From Cyathus striatus (Eukaryota > Basidiomycota > Agaricomycetes > Agaricales > Nidulariaceae), in the NCBI GenBank assembly GCA_025738555.1, contig JAOVFP010000011.1:3782001-3846000 (forward strand): 64,000 nt of DNA. Reading direction: 5' to 3'. Positions 49,195 through 59,591 of the stretch are shown piece by piece. The notes beneath the pieces are model-generated. The model had not been told where the DNA came from. It searched no databases and saw nothing but the letters and a program-made list of their open reading frames with translations. The translations under genes and the position numbers were made by a program. How positions within the stretch are numbered: the stretch's first letter is position 1; every line of letters begins with the position of its first letter.

Positions 49195-49774
49195 TGTTAT
49201 AGGTATCCTATAGCATAGACACATTTTAGCCCAATTGCCTACTAGTTCCGCTCTGTAGTATACAATACTACAGTATTAGTCTACGAAAACTCACCCTTCC
49301 TTTCTATCATCCTTTAGTAGCCTGTAGAATAGTGTAGAACTACCTAGTGTACTATAGATCATTCAGGAACACTAAGACAACACGTATAAGTAGGACTACA
49401 CAGGATACCCAAATATCATCTTTTTTACTTTCACACCCTTTACCTCAGTTCGAAGATTCGATACTTAGAATATAGTATTAAAGGTACTGCAGTAGCTACC
49501 TAAAATACTATTAACATACTGAGTTTGCTCTACGTTAAACCACTCGTTTACCTTGAGACTGTCACTGACTCACTCTGGCACTCTCGGAGATAAGAACACC
49601 ACTTATCTCCATTGGTAAGCGCATACTAAGTCTTCAATCAAGTCCCGAGACCAACTCGTTTCCGACCACATCGACAACTCAACACCCCGTAACACAGGTA
49701 TATTCCATACTCTATTTCATTACTGACTACGTATATTCATAGGAATACACCAATACTATAGCTGAGCTATAACA
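49195..49774 (+). repeat. 3' LTR
   Basis: 580 bp, aligned without gaps to the 5' LTR; followed by the TTGTC target duplication. Confidence 0.93.
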
Positions 49775-49779
49775 TTGTC

Positions 49780-50636
49780 CTGGCCAGTCCTAAACCTGAA
49801 CTTGAGTGATAATGAAGTACTTGAGAGATTGCCTGAAAATATGATATTTAAACAAGCTTGAACAAGGGGGTCTGTAATGCATTTCATGAATAAGATTGAA
49901 GAGATGAAGGAGAGCCTGGAGAAATAACAAGAATAAAGTATTCTGATTGTGTTCAAGTGAGTTATCAGTCATGGATCATCACCGTTCTCATGACACAGAG
50001 GAGGAGAAGGAGGATGGAGGACAGGGTGCTGACTGGGTAAATGAAAAAGAACATATATCACGATGATATGACACCAAACCAAAGTGAGAAGAAAGGAACA
50101 ATGAGCGCTGAGCGCTGAGCAGTTAAGTGCCGATAGACAGGGACCAGGGGAAGACGATAAGAGGAGGGAGATGATGACAAGGGGGTATGACAACAAGTGG
50201 GGAACGCAAACAAGGATGAGGGGAAAGACGATGTTCTTCAATACTTACACAGAGAATGTTACGGTAACCGATCACTAAGTGTCCTGAAAAGGCATCAGCC
50301 AATCAGGTGGCCAGAAACTGAGATCCCGAATGCGATCCACAAATTGTCTTATAAGGAATTCCAAACCTCCCCAAAACCCACTACCTTAAAAGGTAGTGGG
50401 AATTATTCCCCCCTCCTTCTTTGCTTGCACTCACGTACTTACTCAGAGGCCACCGCCTATACCAAAGATATGTGTTCTAAATTTTATTTTGTCTGTAATA
50501 CATAATAGGACGGTTGTCCAGACACCATTCTCTTCTACCCAACACCCCCAGTTCTCTCCAAATCCAACCCAAGCTGTCGCCAGAGCATACTAAGTAGTAC
50601 CATATAGTAAGTGATACAGCCTGTATCTACCACTTA
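49780..50636. other. Spacer with dispersed repeat
   Basis: No supported gene. Contains the repeat at 50256-50402; GAGCGCTGAGCGCTGAGC near 50104 is a small tandem repeat. Confidence 0.4.
50256..50402. repeat. Dispersed repeat shared with 28496-28643
   Basis: Starts TGTTACGGTAACCGATCAC and ends with the hairpin CCCACTACCT...AGGTAGTGGG. Similarity to the 28.5-kb copy stops just after the hairpin. The TGTTACGGTAACC start is LTR-like, but no partner LTR or TSD was found. Confidence 0.55.
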
Positions 50637-52001
50637 CTACGGCATTGGTATGGATGGCACACCACGCCGCATAAGACGAATTTGGTACGACCGGTGGTAA
50701 GCAGATAGAAAAGGTCGTAAAATTAATATACCATTCGATATAGGTGCACGCAATTGCCACCAGCTAAGTCGGGAGCAGATCGCTTTCAATTCTTGGACTG
50801 CCTCGCTCATGGTAGGCCGCTTGCTAGGTCGTCCCGCACCATGGCATTGATCAACTGTTTCATAAATCCTAAGTTCCGTCTAGGTTTCTCAGCTCCCTAG
50901 CAGCCTTACATTAGCACGAATAAACATCATGACCTCCAAAGAACCGCACATACCTGTAGGAACATTTCTCTCATAAAGTTCCCCAGACAATACACATCCA
51001 CTTGAAACGGATCACACGGACCACCCCTCTTGAATTCTGGAACAGACTTATCACCCCCATAGGGTGGATTTACTGGCCTTTCTTCTGGCAAGGCATCCTG
51101 AGCATACCGAAGCGACAACCCGAAGTCAATCACACAGTACTTTACTGGATGTAATGACCAAGTGGTGTATGTAACTCTGGAAGTGTATTTGAGGTTCATG
51201 GTCAAGTTTCCTGGGTAAGGTGCGGACGAATATAAGGGTAATCCATCCATTATGAAATTGCCCTCTTTGCAGTCGCTGGAAGCCAATAGTCAGAAATAGC
51301 GTGGTCTTTAGATGATAAATAAACCTACCAGTGTGCAATATTATTAATGTGCATAAAGTGAATGCCCTGGGGGATTGGTATCAACTACTGTCTACACAGG
51401 ATTGTATGCTATACAATATACCTCGAATAGCTGGCAAAACATCTCCATTAGTTCTCCTACAGTGCCAAATTTTGGATGAAGGTAAGTCGTTAAGAAAGGC
51501 ATCACGAGAAAAATTGCATCATCTTCATCCGGAATGATAAGTGTTTCAAGAATAGGTATACAATGGTTTTGCGGGTCAGAGACTAAAGGATCTGACGAAA
51601 ACATTTCTCCTATTACGGCCTCCCGAGGATATCAGAAGTGTTAATTATTTTCATGAGAACTTGTGCACCATCTGATATATGTGTTGCATCAAGTACAGGA
51701 CCTCCGAGCTTCGATAAAGTGGTTATTACCCAATATATCCCAACTGATAATGCATACATACTTCTATTCCAGCCCCATCTTTGCAGCATAGCCAGAGTTT
51801 TGAATTATCAAGCGACCAAGAAGCAATCCAGTTTGGTTGATAACGTGGATGGAGCACATAGCCCATTTCCTCCAACCATTGTGCGCGGTCCCTCCAAATT
51901 GAAGCCTCAAGAGAAAAAAGCTTGCCTTTTCTCAGTGTCTCAGGATCGATGGAATTAAAAACAGAGTTGAATATTGAGTGCTCTTCAGAAATTTGGAGCA
52001 T
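50637..52001 (-). pseudogene. Protein-kinase-like gene, broken
   Basis: Start MLQISEEHSIFNSVF at 52001. Pieces in order: WLEEMGYVLHPRYQPNW, VLDATHISDGAQVLMKIINT (putative beta-3 Lys), IIPDEDDAIFLVMPFL, MHINNIAHCDCKEGNFIMD (catalytic loop, HCD in place of HRD), YCVIDFGLSLRY (DFG), GGDKSVPEFKR, DPFQVDVYCLGN, and a tail RPTMSEAVQELKAIC ending GVPSIPMP at 50637. At least three frame changes are needed (about 51720, 51640 and 50815), and the HRD Arg is now Cys across a splice junction, as CGC-to-TGC change would give. The layout matches agaricomycete kinase-like genes. Probably non-functional. Confidence 0.65.
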
Positions 52002-52355
52002 GTATAAGAGAGGAAGAATTGGCTTGTGGTCAAGAGCTAGTAGCAGTAGGCCCTATTCAGCGCGCCCTCCAAGGGCCCACAAGTACCCACAATAGTCTCC
52101 ATTGTGTTTCATGTTCGGCGTACAACTTATAAGGTCCTTGTGGTCTAAAGGCTATGTTGGAATTTTAGCACATGTTTCAGTGATTGTAAAAATCGGGGGA
52201 TTGATGCGGTGTGTACTTGTGTGTCCAAGTCCAAGTCCATTGTAATGTGACTCATCGCGACTTCCCCAGTTCCAGATACTTAAACTTGTAAAAAATTTCG
52301 ATTGCTTTCTGACCAAACACATTGATCTTCATCTTTTACTATTAACATCATCGAT

Positions 52356-53203
52356 ATGTCCTCAAAGTGCGAACTGCTCGAGGCATTCAGAGTATTCGAC
52401 GAGAATGCCAAATTCCTCCACCTCGCTGTGGCCTGGAAAGAGGGAGATACACTTTACGTTGGGGAGCACTATGAAAACGTGGTTACAATCAACGACGGAG
52501 AACTGTCAAAGCTGCAAGGATCATCTGTTCCGAAAGATCACATTCAAGCCCCATGGTCTATGACCTACACTAAAGCACCTAACCCATTGCCTGAGGGTGT
52601 ATACATCAAGAACCCAATCGGAGTCAGCTTTTATGAAGGGACTCCGGTTTACCCAAGCTTGTTTCCTCAGAAGTTACCATCCTTGAGAAACTCTTAAAGA
52701 ATCCCCATAGAAATATCTGCACTTACTATGGATGCATTCGCGATGGCGATTTTGTCGGTGGCATTGTCCTAAAAAAATACGCAAGGACTCTTAAAAATAT
52801 TACCGACAGCCCCATTATTGATTCCAACATCGAGACCCAGTAAGTGGTTTATGTCGTATCTTGCATTAAAGCTGTGTTTACAACCATTCCAAATCAGAGG
52901 CACTCCGTATAATCCAAAAACCATTTTTGATGGAATCAGACAAGGATTGGACCACATTCATTCACTGGGACTCGTCCACGACGACGTTAACCCATGAAAT
53001 ATCATGATTGATGGTGATGGTGAACCTGTCATTATCGACTTTAATTCTTGCATGTTACCTGGAGAGCTATCTAGAGGTGGTACCCCTGGATGGTCAAATT
53101 GTCCAAACATTACAACCTTTGAAAACGACAAGTTTGGATTTGATCTTCTTTGCAAATCAGTGCGAGGAGAGTATGATGGCTCGGATATATCAGCACATGG
53201 GCT
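52356..53203 (+). pseudogene. Second kinase-like gene, broken
   Basis: Begins MSSKCELLEAFRVFDENAKF at 52356. The N-lobe continues FYEGTPVYP, then after a one-base shift SSEVTILEKLLKNPHRNICT and GIVLKKYARTL. An intron at about 52841-52901 (gtaagt...atcag) leads to FDGIRQGLDHIHSLGLVHDD, the catalytic loop VHDDVNP-stop-NIMIDGDGEPVIIDF (TGA at 52995-52997) and DFNSC in the DFG position. HDD and DFN replace HRD and DFG, as in an atypical fungal kinase family with HNDLNPAN-like loops. The stop inside the catalytic loop plus the frameshift make it a pseudogene. It is divergent from the kinase relic on its left. Confidence 0.62.
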
Positions 53204-53514
53204 GTGATAGGGTTAAATCTACTCAGCGTCTTTCGATGTCGTCGATTAATTATATTGAATATGGCCGGCTCTAGTCGTTGAGCGGGATAGTTTCATAATC
53301 ATTGAAATTTGAGAGCAAAAGGAGAGGTAAATAGAGCTTGAGCATGAAGCCTCCAGGCCACACCTACACTGTTTACGCATCTTTTCATACAAGACGAATG
53401 GTTTGAGGAAGGAACTCAAGGTTGACTCAGAGTCGGCGTTAGAGTCAAGTCAAGAACCAGTCGTCCAAGTTGAGTCCAAGCACATGGTATTGTGACCAGT
53501 TGTCACACTCACAG

Positions 53515-54162
53515 TAGTGTTGCCGCCGCTCAGCTCCACTCAGCTACCGCTCGCTCAGGGCAGCTTTTATTACCTGTCAGCTCATGAGCTGAGCGGAGTC
53601 AATCCAGGCACGGCTCACTTTTCACAACTCAGCTCATTGAGCCAGCTAAGCGGGCGCTCAGGCACCTCAGGTATGAATAAAAATTATAGTAACATATTTT
53701 TGATATCATTCTAGCTTTTATAATCGGCGTTATGTCAAGCTATGTGGCAAGAAGTGGCTTGGATCAATCACAAGTTTGTAACGAACACTTTACAACAGAA
53801 TTTTGCCTCTGAACCAGAAAAATTATATTACTCCTTCAATTTACGTCAGAAAGCTATAAAACATGAGAATAAGTAAGTATACATTGTATACTTTGTATAT
53901 ATCAAATATATAAGGAATTAAAAACCTATACAATATATTATAGCAAATTCAAATTTCGACATCTAACCAGCCGGTCATAAATTATAGTATCTTTTTATGA
54001 ATGCCGAAGCGGCCGCTTAGCTGACTCAAAGTTGCCGCTTACCGCTCATAATATTGAGCTGAGCGATCAAAAGCGGAGAGCTGATGCAACTGGCTCAGCT
54101 CACTGAGCTGACAGCTCCGCTTGGCAGCTTGACAGCTCGGAGCTGCGCTAGCGGCAACACTA
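53515..54162. mobile_element. hAT-type MITE with 8-bp TSD
   Basis: A perfect 8-bp duplication ACTCACAG (53507-53514 and 54163-54170) flanks ends TAGTGTTGCCGC and its inverted copy GCGGCAACACTA. The interior near both ends is full of GCTCAGC/AGCTGAG words giving a potential foldback, with an AT-rich centre. 648 bp, no coding capacity. TSD length and TAGTGTTGCC ends fit hAT. A different family from the element at 26202. Confidence 0.88.
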
Positions 54163-54261
54163 ACTCACAGTACTTAGTAAGCAATATCATCCGATCCCGA
54201 ACACCGGCTTTTCATGTTGCCAACTTTCAACTCCGCGCACTCCAATTTTTTGCCTTCTACC

Positions 54262-54678
54262 CTACCTAGTGCGTTTGGACTTTAATATTGCCCGGATAGA
54301 GTATGAATATCTGAATATCCAAGTCATGTTCATGGGACCCGGAAAATAGGAACTTAGAGTCTCATAAAACCAAGCTACTCTCGCCCAATACTCGCCAATA
54401 CTTAATTCCAACGGGTCATCTGCGTCTAATCTTGCAAATCTGTTGTCTTCCACTATGCCAGCACAGTACAGCCATTGACGCATGACGCCAACTCTTAGGA
54501 TACGTGGCCGTATCGTGGCAATGATGTTTGCTCTCATCGACAAGTGACCATTGAACGCTGCGGCGAAAAGTCGGGAAGACGAGCTCACGAGGAGACTCTC
54601 GGAGATTTTAGGTCGCCACGTATGTTCTTGACCCGTTATATATGCGGCGGCAACGACCACTCCCTGCAGCTTAAACAT
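54262..54678 (-). CDS. Hypothetical protein, doubtful
   Basis: A 138-residue open frame starting MFKLQGVVVAAAYITG and ending ILKSKRTR, with a plausible ordered stretch LSIGEYWARVAWFYETLSSY. No family recognised, no signal peptide, no visible introns. It runs head to head with the reductase gene and its start overlaps that gene's likely promoter. It could be a real short gene, a relic exon, or chance. Confidence 0.25.
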   Translation of the reverse strand: MFKLQGVVVAAAYITGQEHTWRPKISESLLVSSSSRLFAAAFNGHLSMRANIIATIRPRILRVGVMRQWLYCAGIVEDNRFARLDADDPLELSIGEYWARVAWFYETLSSYFPGPMNMTWIFRYSYSIRAILKSKRTR

Positions 54679-54775
54679 ACAGCTTGTTATTGGGTATGTG
54701 TACGACTGCTCTCCGACCTCGCTTTTGACCTTACTATCATCTATAGATTATCCTGGGATAATAAGTACCATAAGC

Positions 54776-55831
54776 ATGCCACTCAAGGATCTTCGCGACA
54801 ACCTCTGGTCGAAGTACTTTGGTCAAGGTCAAGGAGGAAATCTCTTCAATGGTGGGTTTCACAACCGATATTCTCGAATCACACTCACCTACGGCACAGA
54901 GACGAAAAAATGGATGACAATTTTGGTCGTTCTCCTAATCCCCGTATATATCGTCCTTTCCCGTCGACCCATTCCCCCTATTACCCCTACACCCAAAGGC
55001 AAAGGAAAGCGCCCAACCGACGGCCTTGTCAAGCACCTCATAACCGAACTAGTCCTCATACCATCCTTCATCTTCGCCTACCTTTCCTCCCCACTCAACT
55101 TCGCATCCGCAGGACTCGACCAAATCACCACTGCACAAAAGCTATTCATAGGGATGTTCCTCATACACTGCGTTTACCGTGGATTCTGGCTCTCCCCGCT
55201 CTGCAGTCCACAAACGAGCGTGACTGTCCCTCGGGAGCACACTTTTGCCTTCTCCGTCCTTGATTTCTTCTGCAACGTCATGAACGGCTTTTTAGTCGGC
55301 GCTTTTGCTGCATCACCGTACGGAAGGATCACGCTCCGCTCATACTCCTCCCTCCGCTTCCTTTTTGGCCTCTTGCTCTGGATCAGCGGGTTCATAGGGA
55401 AAATTGCGCACGAGGAAATCCTCCTCGACATTTACCTCAAGTCCAAGTCTGGCAGCAAGAAGAAGGACGATGCGCGCGGAGTCGAAGAAGGCACATCACG
55501 CCCTACGATCCCACATGGGCTCCTCTTCAATCACGTCTCCTACCCCCAGCATTTCTGTGAACTCGTAGCATGGCTAGGATTTGCCATTGCTAGTTCTCGG
55601 TTCCCATTCGGCTCGTTCTCGCCGCTCTCCCTGTTCGCCATGATTTCGCCTACGTCACTATTTATTCCGGCGTTCAAGTTTGCTCCTACTCTTACACCGC
55701 CTTATATCTTCCTGATGTTCCAGTCGTTGAAGTTGTTTTTGGAGGCATATAGGGGACATGCGTGGTACAGGCAGAAGTTTGGAGATGCATACCCCGAGGA
55801 GAGGAAAGCTGTTATTCCACATGTTTTGTAA
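54776..55831 (+). CDS. Steroid 5-alpha-reductase family protein
   Basis: Intronless frame MPLKDLRDNLWSKYFGQ to RKAVIPHVL, 351 residues. Several membrane helices (MTILVVLLIPVYIVLS, ELVLIPSFIFAYLS, FLFGLLLWISGFIG) precede the family's C-terminal signature: HGLLFNHVSYPQHFCELVAW (compare G-L-F-x-x-V-S-x-P-x-Y-x-x-E) and HAWYRQKFGDAYPEERKAVI. Such enzymes use NADPH to reduce C=C bonds next to carbonyls in steroids or enoyl lipids in the ER membrane; substrate unknown here. An ATG at 54698 is in frame, but the stretch between is bounded by gtatgt and ctatag, a likely intron, so extra 5' exons are possible and 54776 is a conservative start. Confidence 0.78.
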   Translation: MPLKDLRDNLWSKYFGQGQGGNLFNGGFHNRYSRITLTYGTETKKWMTILVVLLIPVYIVLSRRPIPPITPTPKGKGKRPTDGLVKHLITELVLIPSFIFAYLSSPLNFASAGLDQITTAQKLFIGMFLIHCVYRGFWLSPLCSPQTSVTVPREHTFAFSVLDFFCNVMNGFLVGAFAASPYGRITLRSYSSLRFLFGLLLWISGFIGKIAHEEILLDIYLKSKSGSKKKDDARGVEEGTSRPTIPHGLLFNHVSYPQHFCELVAWLGFAIASSRFPFGSFSPLSLFAMISPTSLFIPAFKFAPTLTPPYIFLMFQSLKLFLEAYRGHAWYRQKFGDAYPEERKAVIPHVL

Positions 55832-56019
55832 AAACGCTTACGATGAGTAATTTGAAACTTGTAACTTTACGCTGTGAACAACAATTCATCCTGAACGCTT
55901 CCGCGACGATATCCCAGGTGCAGGCTACCGCTTAAACCATTCATTAACATGTGATCGTTAGGGACTCGAGAGGGCTAAAATACACTATGCACTGCAACAA
56001 ACTTGCACGTTCATGCACA

Positions 56020-56730
56020 TTAGTACGTTAACTTGCCACCATCTCTCTTTGGATTCCCGGTGTAGCCCCACTGTCATTGCCGAGTAAATTATACAGCTTA
56101 ACAGCGAATAATGGGCACTCACGTTAATCCATCCTCCATCACCATGGCGATTGAAGGTACCCTTCTTGAACCAAAAGATATCGTAGCTGCCATCCCCGGT
56201 GAGCATCCCCCCCCCGACACACGAAAATGAGCAATTACCCTTTGCTACGACCTCCTATATGAATAGGTACTTCCTCATGTGCTTTACCCCACTCTCCGAT
56301 GAAGCTAGGCTTATCATACCCAACATCGGTATGAACAACAATGATGTTGAACCCTGGGTGCCTCTTGTCATATTTATCGAGTGAGTTATGGACGAATTCG
56401 ATTCTCCGCTAAAGGAATTCGTCGTTAATCCCTTGACAGCCTAATCAAAATTGAAGCTATTTTGCTAACCTGGTCGTCATCGTTCTTGAATTTATCGATA
56501 ATTTCGAACATCGCCTGTCCCAGTTTTGCACCGGCTGCTCCGTCTCGAGAACCGCCCACAATCTTAGTCATTCGGTCTGCTGCCACCCCTCTCCGGTGTA
56601 CTGCACGAGCTTCGTGCCAGGACTCTGGAATGACCTCGCGACTTTCTACTGTCCGGCGTCTGACAAATTCAACCGGAGATGCAGCGACCAAGGAAGAGAA
56701 AGCAATGAACAAGAGGATAAGCGCCTTCAT
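56020..56730 (-). CDS. Small secreted protein, array member A
   Basis: Exons 56470-56730, 56239-56408, 56123-56186 and 56020-56070. Signal peptide MKALILLFIAFSSLVAASPV, then an Arg-rich stretch (FVRRRTVESREVI) that could be a pro-region, a short helix (LGQAMFEIIDKFKND), and the conserved core VHNSLDKYDKRHPGFNIIVV, HTDVGYD, GKAHEEVPIHIGG, YDIFWFKKGTFNRHGDGGWI and NWGYTGNPKRDGGKLTY. No conserved cysteines. I recall similar small agaricomycete proteins with a VVHT...WxxAHxE...GDGGYxNW core but no function. A TATA-like box lies at 56842-56850 and the shared leader motif at 56771-56820. Frame intact. Confidence 0.74.
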
Positions 56731-56770
56731 GATGGTGAGTGTGGAAATGATGTTAATGGAGTGTAGATAC

Positions 56771-56820
56771 TCGTCGCAGACGTAGTACGGAGGAGATTCA
56801 GGCCGGCTGAAAGCTGCTGG
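56771..56820 (-). promoter_or_regulatory. Shared leader motif, gene A
   Basis: On the plus strand CGTCGCAGACGTAGTA then TTCAGGCCGGCTG, 41-90 bases upstream of the ATG and about 20 bases downstream of the TATA box, so probably 5' UTR or initiator region. The same two blocks, CGTCKCARAYGTAGTA and TTCARRCCRGCTG, precede genes B and C and stand alone at 57361. Confidence 0.65.
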
Positions 56821-56841
56821 ACTCTTTCGAATCGGGATATC

Positions 56842-56850
56842 TTTTTATAC
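56842..56850 (-). promoter_or_regulatory. TATA-like box, gene A
   Basis: Read on the minus strand GTATAAAAA, about 112 nt before the ATG. Genes B (59585-59591) and C (61319-61326) have TATA-like boxes at nearly the same distance. Confidence 0.5.
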
Positions 56851-57264
56851 CCTTCATGCTTATCACGGCGCTCACTCCCATGTTGAGCGATAGATATCTA
56901 TCCGAATTTAGTATCAAGGAGAAATGCACATCCATCCAACATCCATCAGCGCGTTTTATCATTTCATTAGCGCTGGACACATTGTGATTGGGCCGCCGCT
57001 GTGTGTATTTTTAGATTATGGCATCGCGTCAATTTTTGATGCGATGCATATGTCTTCGGGTTAACCGAGTCACCCTGACATAGCCTGGATTTTAATTGTT
57101 TCCAGGTGAAGGGAATTATAGGGAATTATCCGTTGGAACGTTTCAACTCGTCTAACCGAGGATTATTGGTAGGGTGATCACATGTAACAGATACATTACA
57201 AAAATGGTTAATAGTCAGTAAGTAAAGTCTGTACCATGCTATTTAACCCACGTCTGACAAAACG

Positions 57265-57412
57265 CTACAGCATTTGAACATCCAGTGGACTCCTCTCAAG
57301 AGTATTAAAACGAAAAGGAGGCTTCATTGCGGAGTTTGGGAAAGAATGCGTGACAGATATTCGTCTCAAACGTAGTATAACGGGTGGTTCAAGCCGGCTG
57401 AAAACCACAGGG
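57265..57412 (-). pseudogene. Relic of a fourth secreted-protein gene
   Basis: The leader motif (57361-57412) is kept, followed on the minus strand by an ATG and a short frame MKPPFRFNTLERSPLDVQML that stops after 20 residues. SPLDV recalls the post-signal SPLDV of gene C. No core exons are found to the left (down to 56850). A promoter/start relic after loss of the gene body is the simplest reading. Confidence 0.5.
57361..57412 (-). promoter_or_regulatory. Shared leader motif, orphan copy
   Basis: Plus strand CGTCTCAAACGTAGTA then TTCAAGCCGGCTG, followed by AAAACCACAGGG, matching the leader motifs of A, B and C but with no intact gene attached. Confidence 0.6.
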
Positions 57413-58767
57413 AATCTCACGCACTCAAGATGCGTTATACCTTCAATCCTTATCTCTTTCACTGGCGGGGTGCCATTGACTGATGCACGCTACCACAACG
57501 TTACTACCTACTATGGTGTCTCGTAGCTGCATGAAAGTATAGGGGAGTTCAAAGTTGATCAAATCGTAGCGCCAAGACCTGTTACCATATCGTGTGAACA
57601 GCTTGTCGTAACTTCCAATTTTGACACCCCCAGTTTTGCCAGCTTCACAACGATGTGCGCTGCCGTCTAGATATGTCGGGGATCGAATTACACTGATGCC
57701 ATTTTTGTCCATCAGCAGTTCATGCTGTACTTACATATTTTTTTTTTAATAATTAAGGGTAACTTAACTGCACAAACCATGAACTTATGAGGGATAGTAA
57801 AAGTTTTATAGCCATAGCTTAACTTTGAGGCCTCGAAACAGACTGTAGTATTACTTATAGACTATAGTACACAATGTAACATTGAATTGTCTACTTATCA
57901 TAGATACGATATCTATTACTATCAATGCCTTCTAAGCATGTACTCAAGTAGCTCACTTGCACGTCTGCTCAGTCAAATTGCAGGCTAAGATAGGCATGCA
58001 TATGTGACTTAAGAGCTAATGCAAAAACCATCATCAGTGGCGGATACCCATACGGAGCCTGACCGAATCCTGCGCCAACCGGTCACCGGCCCATCCTTTG
58101 CCAAGCCCATAGTCTCCTTATCTTCGGTTTGTTTCAAACGAGCTCTGTGCTCTCAAAAACTAGTAAGTATGTCTAATTTGTAAGTATCATGTTGGGTTCT
58201 GGTATTCATTATTTCATGATGCATGCGACATGTCCCGCGACCCCCCATTAAAGGGTCCATACGTAGACTCTATGTAGTAAGTACTAAGCAGTAAATAGTT
58301 CTCGATTTACGAATTGCTTGAAATTTTGAACCTAATCGTTTTAACTACGGCTATCTATTCTAAGCATGCAATCCGTAAGTATTGAGCTAAGTTACTGCTA
58401 AGTTGGAGCCGGCTACATTGAATATTGCCGTATAGGCTATTAATAAGTTAGACTATTAAGCTATCTTTACAACGGATGACAAAACAAATGTGTTTGTGGA
58501 TACCTGTAGATTAACTTCCATCTACTACGAATTTTAATGAGGTGACTGGACCGAAGCATTTTATGATCTCAACTTCAGCTTCGGAAGTCCACCACATACT
58601 TGTGTAGAGTTCAAACTGAATCAAAACAATAGCCAACGGCTCCCTTGAAAATCTTACTGATACTCAGAATTTCATTATGACAGAACCTTTCAACAACAAA
58701 ACCAATATTATTTGGTGCTAAAGCACTACATATAGCACTGATACATAACCGATGAACTTTTTCAGAT
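57413..58767. other. Spacer, no supported gene
   Basis: About 1.35 kb. An 89-residue minus-strand frame at 57443-57712 (MDKNGISVIRSPTYLDGSAH) has no recognisable relative and may be chance. The rest is AT-rich without motifs. Confidence 0.4.
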
Positions 58768-59469
58768 CTACCGAGTGTAGGTCAGCTTGTTGTCCTCCCT
58801 CTTCGGGCTTCCGGTGTATCCCCACTAGTAAAACGAATAATAAATGAGGAGATATTCTCACCTATAAGCATAACTATCACTTACGTTGAGCCATCCCCCG
58901 TCACCATGTCGGACGAACGTTCCCTTTTTGAACCAGAAAATGTCGTAACTAGTTATGCGATGAGCGTACTGCTACATTGTGAAGCGCGGTTTGCGTTACC
59001 CTTTGCTGCCTCCACCAATTTTGATCCATACTTCTTCGTGTGCTTTACCCCAGTCTTTTCCTTCTTGTCCTTGGAAGTTCTTGTCGTATCCTAGGTCGGT
59101 GTGAACGACAATGATGTTGCAACCTGGGTGAAGTCTGCCGTATTTATCTAGTGCATCGTGTACAAACTTTTCTCTTCTCTGGAAAAGTTCATGAGCGACC
59201 TAATGTAATTGGGAACACCCAAGTTATATGCAAACCTTGTTATCGGAATCTTTGAATCCATCAATAATATTGAAGATACCATCCGCAACACCTGCTAGTC
59301 CACCGCCTCGGCCACTCATCACGGGCATCCTGAATCTTCTACGATACATGGCATTTTTGAGCTCTGAAGGGAAGAGTTGACGCATCTCCACTGTATGATG
59401 GACAACATCAACGGGAGTAGCAACGGTTACGGCGGAAACGGCGATCATGAAAAGGAGGAAGAGGTTCAT
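58768..59469 (-). CDS. Small secreted protein, array member B
   Basis: Exons 59236-59469, 59000-59178, 58885-58948 and 58768-58824, the same four-exon plan as A and C. Signal peptide MNLFLLFMIAVSAVTVATPV, then Arg/Met-rich (MYRRRFRMPVMSG), helix GVADGIFNIIDGFKDSD, core REKFVHDALDKYGRLHPGCN, IIVVHTDLGYDKNF, DWGKAHEEVWIKIGGG, YDIFWFKKGTFVRHGDGGWL and NWGYTGSPKREDNKLTYTR. It has a slightly longer loop (QGQEGK) than A and C. Frame intact; introns GT-AG. TATA-like box at 59585-59591. Confidence 0.75.
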
Positions 59470-59513
59470 AGTGAGTTTTTTTTTGGAGGAGGTAACGTGG
59501 AGAATACTCAGGC

Positions 59514-59564
59514 TCGTCTCAGACGTAGTAGGGTGGGTAGTTCAGACCAGCTGAAGACTACAGA
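59514..59564 (-). promoter_or_regulatory. Shared leader motif, gene B
   Basis: Plus strand CGTCTCAGACGTAGTA then TTCAGACCAGCTG and AAGACTACAG, 45-95 bases upstream of the ATG of gene B. Confidence 0.65.
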
Positions 59565-59591
59565 ACATTATGCGTATTCGATGCTTATATA

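Larger units (their letters stand above)
40143..49774 (+). mobile_element. Full-length Ty3/gypsy chromovirus (LTR retrotransposon)
   Basis: Two 580-bp LTRs (40143-40722, 49195-49774), both TGTTATAGG...CTATAACA, flanked by the perfect 5-bp duplication TTGTC (40138-40142, 49775-49779). Inside, in order, are Gag with a CCHC knuckle, aspartic protease, reverse transcriptase, RNase H, integrase and a C-terminal chromodomain, then an extra frame before a polypurine tract. Integrase after RT/RNase H defines Ty3/gypsy; the chromodomain defines a chromovirus. Nine stops and one frameshift inactivate it. LTRs differ at 19 of 580 positions by my count. Confidence 0.93.
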
